From: Miscanthus floridulus
Taxonomy: Eukaryota > Streptophyta > Magnoliopsida > Poales > Poaceae
Direction: 5' to 3'
Length of the DNA stretch: 64,000 nucleotides
Assembly (NCBI RefSeq): GCF_019320115.1
Contig: NC_089589.1
Location: forward strand, 22,344,580 to 22,408,579
The notes under the pieces: generated by a model
What the model saw: the letters and a program-made list of their open reading frames with translations, nothing else
What the model was told of the DNA's origin: nothing
Databases searched by the model: none
Shown here: in pieces, positions 57,776 to 64,000 of the stretch
Numbering within the stretch: position 1 is the stretch's first letter
How the letters are laid out: the number at the start of each line of letters is the position of its first letter
Program-made: the position numbers and the translations under genes

Positions 57776-59901
57776 GGTAGCTCGACTGATATTTGTCTCA
57801 AAGTGGAAAGGATCTCTTGTGTACATCACGTACCATTTCCTGCCATTACCGTCTGCATAGGCCTTGACATGCTGGATATGTTTCAGCTTGTCCCACTCAG
57901 GGCTTGATTTCCTTGCCGCAATCGATGTGAGCAACGATAAGGTGCAGTGTAGCTCCAAATGCCTTGGGTTTACATCCTTCAGATATCTTGGTAGAGTTTC
58001 CATGCCATAATCCTCCAGCAGGAGTGTCTGGAGAGCTGGTACACCCTTCAATACCTTCATTCTGGGGCAGTTGCAGATGACAAGATTCTTCAGGCTTGGT
58101 AGAAAACTAATCCTCTCCAGGTCAGTGTTTCTGAACGCTTCAAGCAGAACAACATGAGAAAAGTGGTCCAAAGATTTTAGGCAGTTGACGTCATTTACAT
58201 GGAGTTCCCTCAGATTCTTTGTGTGGAAGGCAAGGCCACGTGGAACGTGACTCAAGTTGCATCTCTTGAGTTGAAGATACTCCAAGACAGGCATGGCATG
58301 CACTTGTTCCTCCCACTCCCACTCCTCCCATTCCACCATTCCTATAAAATTTAGCTTGAGCAATCTAGAGAACCCAGCAGCTACCCGAGAACGCTTGCAA
58401 CACACGAATTCTTGCCCAAGGACGCCTGATGGCTGGGGCCCTGTCGACCTGTAGGAGCTCCAACCATGGGAGCTGACACAGGCCATCAGGAAGTTCGGTG
58501 CAGCAGGCCAGGTCATCCATTGTCAGAATTCTCAAGCTCTCAAGGGGCATAGATTCTGTCGACATCATCCATCTTGGGAGTCGCTGACCAAAATACCCAT
58601 GGATGTGAAGATTTTTCTAAGGAAGATGGAGGGCAAAGCTCATTAAAAACCTCCTCAATTTGTAACTTCTTCTCAGAGTCGCCTTCTTTATCTTTTTCCA
58701 GCCGACCATCAGCTCCAAGTCTACTGGTGCAACTTAGTGCCAGTTCTCTTAGGCATGCCTTTACACTAAGCCTGACTTCTGTAGCAAATGATGAAGAAGA
58801 TACATTCTCCATGAGTCTTATACCAAGCTCAGTTAGCTGGCAAAGAGGACCCAGATCTTGCAAACTACACCGGTCACCATCCATGTGGGTTGGAAACCCA
58901 TGTAATTTCCTCAAAGAGGTTATACCACGAAAACCCTCTGGTATACTTTTTATAGATGTCCTGCTAAGTTTAAGAAACCTCAAGTGTTGTAGCATTCCAA
59001 TGCTACTAGGAAGCTTAACCAAACTCTGACAACGAAAAAGGCTAATATACTGCAAGAACTTCAACTTGCCAATATTCTCAGGTAAGCTAGATGCGTTACT
59101 ATTTTCTATTGATAAATACCTCAAGTGTTTGAGTTGATACAAAGATTCAACTAATAAATCAAAATTATTTATGGACTCCAAATGTAGTGTCCGAAGACTT
59201 GAAAAGGGACCCAATGAATCACCAGGCTTTATCTTTACATGCCCAACCAATATCAGTGTTCTTAGTGATGTATGTGCTTGTAGAGAACACCACTCTAAAT
59301 CATTTGATTCTGATCCTTTGTTTTGCAGGGATAAACGAATCAACTTTTGTGAATTGAGTTTATTCAACATAATACCAATTTCACTATTGTGACCCACTAG
59401 TGCCTCATTTCCTGCCACATACTGAGCAAAAGAGCGAACAACATCATGCATGTTGCAAACAACATGATCAATGTACCTTTTATTTGGCTCAATAAGGTTT
59501 CTCTGAATTAATTCGTCATAGTACTCTTTTCCTATTTCCTCTAAGTCACGTGAGGTTCCATGAAGAAATCCTTCACTGATCCACATGCCAACAATGTCAC
59601 CAACCAAAAAAATTGTGTCCTTAGGAAGGAGGGAGTAATGCAAAAAACAATGTTTCAAGCCTGGACCCAAGTCATCATAGCTAAGATATATTGAATTGCT
59701 TAACTCTTTAGGCATTTGAGAAACTGACCATAGAGAGTCCTTTAAGACATTTTCCCAGTCGACTGGCCTTATATTTTTCTGGCGTAGCAGACCTCCAATA
59801 ACTTTGACCGCGAGTGGTAAACCATCGCATTTTTCTATAATTCCCATTCCAATATCCTTTAGCATTTCAAGCTGGGGCTCATCATTTACACTTCTAACTA
59901 C
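57776..59901 (-). pseudogene. NBS-LRR copy 4, second exon only, diverged
   Basis: Begins after a TTGCAG-type acceptor at 59901 with VVRSVNDEPQLEMLKDIG and carries GLPLAVKVIGG, CFLHYSLLPKD, MHDVVRSFAQ and the LRR region, ending at a GT donor (57776). It is clearly the same family as copies 1-3 but substantially diverged, with a different LRR end. There is a +1 shift in a T run at about 58614 and another at about 58418, so the frame breaks twice in the LRR. Exon 1 (CC plus P-loop) is not in the window. Upstream DNA is taken over by CACTA-2 from 60165, so the missing exon may lie beyond the element. Confidence 0.85.
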
Positions 59902-60164
59902 CTGCAAGCATATCAGACTAATTAGATAAGCATTCATTTTTTCACCAGTACGGCAAATGTGGAGATCAGGTTAATACAAAGCGCATGATAAATAAATTGC
60001 ACTGCCCCTTTGTCACTAACAAGATAGAACTTCAAGCTCAATTTTTTAATGCTCTGGTGGGACACAATTTTTGGTCCTCTTCATTTATATATGCATGTGC
60101 ACATAACAAAATAGAAAAGGCATCTAACAATCTACATGCTACTCATTTTTAGCTACATCGATCT
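59902..60164. other. Intron of NBS-LRR copy 4, up to CACTA-2
   Basis: Intron-like AT-rich DNA after the acceptor of exon 2. The CACTA-2 terminus interrupts it. Confidence 0.5.
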
Positions 60165-60575
60165 CACTACAGGAACTGCTGGATTCCCCGAGTGCCGGTT
60201 GCACTCGGGGAAGGCCCAGTTGCACTCGGGGAAGCCTTCCCCGAGTGCAACACTCGGGGAAGAGCCTCCAGCTAATCCTCTCACGGGAAAGTCGCCTTCC
60301 CCGAGTGTCAAAAATCGTGCACTCGGGGAAGGCTTTACCGAGTGCCGTGCTGGCACTCGGGGAAGACTTGACGCCGTTGGCCGGCGGCCGACGTTGTTTT
60401 TTTTTTGATTTTCTTCCCCGAGTGCAACACTCGGGAAAGATTTTTGAATTTTTTTTTTAAAATACTCTTTGCCGAGTGCCGAAGTTCAGGCACTCGGGGA
60501 AGAAATTTGTTTTTTTTTTATAAAAATCCCTCTTCCCCGAGTGCCACAGCACAGGCACTCGGGGAAGCCACCTCT
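60165..60575 (-). repeat. CACTA-2 subterminal array
   Basis: At least eight units, mostly TTCCCCGAGTGC, with one CTTTGCCGAGTGCC unit (about 60467-60480) of the CACTA-3 type. Units are paired head-to-head as in CACTA-1 and -3. Confidence 0.85.
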
Positions 60576-60620
60576 AAAATTCTTTTTTTTTGTTTTTTGC
60601 TTTTCCACGTAAACAACAAA

Positions 60621-60622
<2 letters not shown>

Positions 60623-60674
<52 letters not shown>
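60623..60674. repeat. (AT)26 microsatellite
   Basis: An uninterrupted 52-bp AT run followed by TCACAAACC-type degenerate repeats. The related part of CACTA-1 (7320-7490) has only short ATATAT runs, so the expansion is specific to this copy. Confidence 0.97.
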
Positions 60675-60677
<3 letters not shown>

Positions 60678-60791
60678 AAACCAAACCACAAATCAACACC
60701 AATATGTCACAAACCACATTTATATATCACAAACGACCAAATTTGTCCGAAATCCACAATATATTACAAACCACACGTTCAAAAGTACACA

Positions 60792-62968
60792 CTATTCCAA
60801 GTTCACAAGTTCAATACAAAAAAACGACTCCGAAGGCGGCTCACGGCGACTATGAGGGGTGGGACGCCCCAGCACCTTCCAGACATGCTCAGGGACGTAG
60901 CCTCGAACCATTGATGGAAGAAGCCGCTCAATCCATATGTGAAAGTCATGACTCTTCATCCCTAAGACTTTGCCAGTTTCTGGGTTCGCTCCCCTCCTCA
61001 GATTCGCTGCAAACCCATCAGAGAAACTTAACGTCTGCATCCATTCTATCACTTCCGTCCTGTGCTTCTTTTCCAAGACGTAATCAGCCTTAGGCCTTTT
61101 CCATGGTTTGTTGTCTCTTGGAGGCAGCATCTGTAGCTTAGGTCTATCGCATAGTGTTGCCATGTCTACTCTGGCCTTAGGGTTGTCCTTTGTCTTGTCA
61201 GGAATGTCCATGAGTGTTGCCCAAAGTGCTTCGGCGACATTCTTCTCAGTGTGCATTACATCTATGTTATGTGGAAGGAGAAGGTCATCAAAATAGGGAA
61301 GCCTCTCCAATCCCGGCTTATGAGTCCACATATGTTCCACACCATAGCCCACAAAGCGATCTTTCTTTGGCTTATCTTTCTTTGGATTACCGTTCTTTCT
61401 TTTACCCTTCTTTGGATTATCTTCCTGCGCTGGGACCACGAGAGCATCTATCTGAGCATGAACCTGGGCACTTGTCATCTTCTGAGGTGCACTAGTCATC
61501 ACCGTGGCACCTTTCGTGAAGTTCTTGGTGTCTCTTCTGAATGCATGGTCAAGAGGGAGGAACTGTCGATGCTTGTCGAACGACGAGAACTTGCCACCCT
61601 TCTTCAACCAAATGAACTGTAGAGCTGCCTTGCATACCGGGCATGGATACTTCCCGTGGACACACCAGCCGGTGAATATCCCATACGCCAGAAAGTCATG
61701 CATAGAGTATTGGTACCAAACATACATTTTGAAGTTCCTCCTTGTAGCTCGGTCATAAGTCAATACGCCTTTATTCCAAGCCTCGATCAATTCATCATAA
61801 ACAGGCTCCATGTACACACCCATTTTGTCTCCCGGGTGTCCAGGAATTATCAACGTCAAAAATATGTTTTGCCGTTGAAGTAGGTCCCCGGGGGGGAGAT
61901 TGAGGGAGATAGCGAACACGGGCCAACAAGTGTATGGGGCCGACATCATTCCATAAGGATTGAACCCATCCGTTGCCAGCGCAACACGTACATTACGGGC
62001 CTCTTCATCTTTGCCACGATGCTTGGCATTAAAGCTTTTCCATGCTTCACCATCTGCTGGATGTATCATCTTGTCTTTATTGTATCGAACACCATTCTTG
62101 TGCCATCTCATCTGTTTCGCGGACTCCTCTTTCATGAATAGCTGTTGGAGCCTCGGTATGATCGGAAGGTGTCGTAGGACTTTCATGGGGATCCTCTCAT
62201 TCTGCTCCTTCTTGCCATCACCTTTGTCTACCTCCACATATCTAGAGGATTTACACTTTGGACAGTACTTTGCATCCTTATGTTCTTTCCTAAATAGGAT
62301 GCACCCCTTTGGACAACAATGTATCTGGTCATACGGCACTTCAGTGCCCGAAGGAGTTTTGTTGACTCGTACAAGTTTGGAGGCAGCTGATGACCCGCCG
62401 GAAGCAGATCCCCAATAATTGCCACCATATCATCGAAGCATTTTCGAGTCATGTTGTGCTGTGACTTCAACCCCAATAGGCGCCCAATGGCATCTAGTTG
62501 AGAAATCGATGTCTTCTCATGTAGGAACTTCTGTGCCGATTTCAACATGTCCAAGAACACCTTAGCGCTTGGCTCTGGCTCCTCCTCCCCATCCTCCTGC
62601 TCGTCCTCCATACGTCCTTCAGCGAACATCGCATCCGCATAGTCACCTAACCATCCTGCTACCCCGCCATCACCATCAAATGCCTCCAAGCCTCGTCTCA
62701 CGACCTCCTCTCTAGGACGGTAGGGTTCACCATGGTGCACCCACCGGGTATAGTTTGGCATAAATCCATACTTGCAAAGATGCTTCATCATGACTTCCCT
62801 TGTTCTTCTTTTCTTGTTTTCACATTCGCTGCAGGGACAGAACGTGTCTCTCGCTCCCTTAGCTGCCTTAAATGCATGGTCCAAGAATTTCTCGGTCTTA
62901 TCCATCCATTCACGGGTGATTTGAGACTGACTTGGGCGTCCCGTGTACATCCACTCACGGGTATCCAT
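60792..62968 (-). pseudogene. tnp2-type CACTA transposase, one frameshift, C-terminal loss
   Basis: From the ATG at 62968: a transposon-associated domain (FCPCSECENKK, NYTRWVHHGE), a linker, then Transposase_21 with YCPKCKSSR, ALATDGFNPYGMMSAPYTCWP, FLTLIIPGHPG, HNIDVMHTEKNVAEALW and GMKSHDFHIW. A single base is missing at about 62335, where RALK should continue as MPYDQIH (compare KALKMPYEQIH in CACTA-1). Downstream the frame is open for over 500 codons. Similarity to the family fades at WKVLG near 60860, before the DUF4216-like C-terminus retained in CACTA-3. Apart from the lost end and one shift this is the best-preserved transposase in the window. In the family the enzyme acts in the nucleus on its own and related element ends. 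Confidence 0.9.
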
Positions 62969-63063
62969 CCTCTAGCATATACACATAACGGAGTAAAGTA
63001 ACCATCAGTTGCATCTGCACGGCGTGCCTACTGTCTAATAGGTGAGGATAGGTCCTAATCCCA

Positions 63064-63345
63064 CCCGCGGATGCGTAGATGAGGTTAGTTTCCATGCTCT
63101 ACTCCGATCCGAGACAGAATTTCGGCAGCACCAACCCGCTGCTCTCCCGATACACGTCCTGGAAGGGAGAGTGTGTATCTAGAGAACAACAGGTAGGTGG
63201 TGCCGAAACTCCGTCTCGGATCCGAGCAGAACATGGAAACTAACCCATCTACCCATCCGCGGGCTGTCCAATTACACCTGGACAATCCGAAATAGATACG
63301 GTCATAGATATGCAGAGATCCGCATACCTCCAATCGTATCTGTTT
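63064..63345 (-). repeat. Hairpin cluster upstream of tnp2 (CACTA-2)
   Basis: In element orientation: a ~19-bp stem bounded by GATACG and CGTATC (about 63297-63342), a TGTCCA/TGGACA hairpin (about 63265-63288), then a long inverted repeat, 63064-63263, with arms of ~90 bp. Order, spacing and position relative to the tnp2 ATG match 3865-4143. Confidence 0.85.
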
Positions 63346-64000
63346 CGGACGGGAGACGCCTAACTGGGCTACACCGATCTACGTACGACAACGGTAAGGA
63401 AAAGAGCTTAATTATACCTAGGGTGGCGGTGGAGAAAGGCTAGCGACGCAGTGGCGATTCGGTGCAGTGGCGAGTCGGTGCTGTGCAGGTAGGACCGCAG
63501 CGCCGACGAAGACGATCGAGGTCGCCTAGGTGCTCCGATACCCCTGCGACAGGTCCTGCTCTGCAAAAGAAGAAAAACAGCACTATAAGTACAAAATTTC
63601 GGCAGAACCTCCCCTGGATGGGGAGGTTTCGATAACCTGCAAGAAAAACCGTCGACACGATGGCCGACGTCCACATTTGGGGCACGATGGCCCACACATC
63701 CACAATTCCGGCACGAAGGCCGTCAACACATAAACAGCGCGATGGCCGACAACCAGAACGGGACGGTTCATATACCTTGGGCGTTGGCGGGACGTGCACG
63801 CGGAGAAGAAGACGCCGACAACGGGACAGGACGTGGCGACGGTGGCACCTCCTCCCCTTCTTTCTCCTCCTCCTCCCCTTCCCCTTCTTCTTCCTCCTTC
63901 CTCCACCTACCTCCTCCTTCTCTGCTCCCTGACCAGCGCCAGGGGCTGGGCTCCACACGGACAGACGGACGGATAGGGGCCAGGCGGCTTGCCTCGGGGC
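63346..64000 (-). other. CACTA-2 5' leader region
   Basis: Contains the CCGAAATT...CCTCCCC hairpin motif (about 63594-63630), the ~37-bp repeat relatives and the polypurine tract (about 63838-63930 on the element strand), as in CACTA-1 at 2886-3650. No protein claimed. Confidence 0.6.

Larger units (their letters stand above)
60165..64000 (-). mobile_element. CACTA-2 transposon, one end and tnp2, other end outside window
   Basis: The terminus CACTACAGGAACTGCTGG at 60165 is followed by arrays of TTCCCCGAGTGC / GCACTCGGGGAAG. The adjoining host trinucleotide is TCT (60162-60164). tnp2 runs toward this terminus on the minus strand; beyond it come the same hairpin cluster and polypurine tract as in CACTA-1. 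No tnpA exons lie between tnp2 and this end, so the element has a deletion there. The 5' terminus must be to the right of 64000. Confidence 0.9.

Overview
The window is nuclear DNA from a grass. A panicoid (Andropogoneae-like) genome seems most likely from the CACTA, LTR and MITE types, but I cannot name the species. It is a disease-resistance (NBS-LRR) gene cluster that transposons have heavily rearranged. Every recognisable host gene lies on the minus strand and each carries at least one disabling change, so no gene can be read as clearly intact.

Layout. 1-1559 is an old LTR-derived sequence. 1560-8105 is a complete 6.5-kb CACTA element (CACTA-1) whose exact empty sites are present twice further along. 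8331-13073, 21357-28670 and 36959-41894 are three close NBS-LRR paralogs with the same exon plan: CC plus the first half of NB-ARC in exon 1, the rest of NB-ARC plus LRR in exon 2, and a short tail exon. Between them lie two copies of a ~7-kb spacer (13.1-20.3 and 28.7-35.9 kb) holding MITEs, a putative Helitron end, a broken glyoxal oxidase fragment and an LTR fragment with a nested solo LTR. Most of the last 5.3 kb of the two spacers is almost base-for-base identical, with sharp edges.

42-50 kb is a breakdown zone. It holds a CACTA-like end 187 bp upstream of the third NBS-LRR, repeated copies of the NBS-LRR 5' flank, an AT-rich ~60-bp tandem repeat, and a decayed Ty3/gypsy body whose gag is split by a 1.5-kb CACTA miniature. 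50685-55959 is a second complete CACTA element (CACTA-3). It has replaced most of its tnp2 with a three-exon NAC transcription-factor gene, introns included. 57776-59901 is the second exon of a fourth, more diverged NBS-LRR. 60165 to the window end is a third CACTA element (CACTA-2) with most of a frameshifted tnp2.

How the parts relate. CACTA-1, -2 and -3 belong to one superfamily with CACTAC(A/T)GGA termini and subterminal arrays of three related motifs. None seems able to transpose by itself: CACTA-1 keeps the front of tnp2 plus the end of tnpA, CACTA-2 the front and middle of tnp2, and CACTA-3 the end of tnp2 plus most of tnpA. Two of them carry the same run of long hairpins just upstream of tnp2. 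The NBS-LRR array shows shared old insertions, later frameshifts specific to single copies, and recent sequence homogenisation. No tRNA, rRNA or CRISPR was seen. All statements come from reading the sequence; no database search was run.
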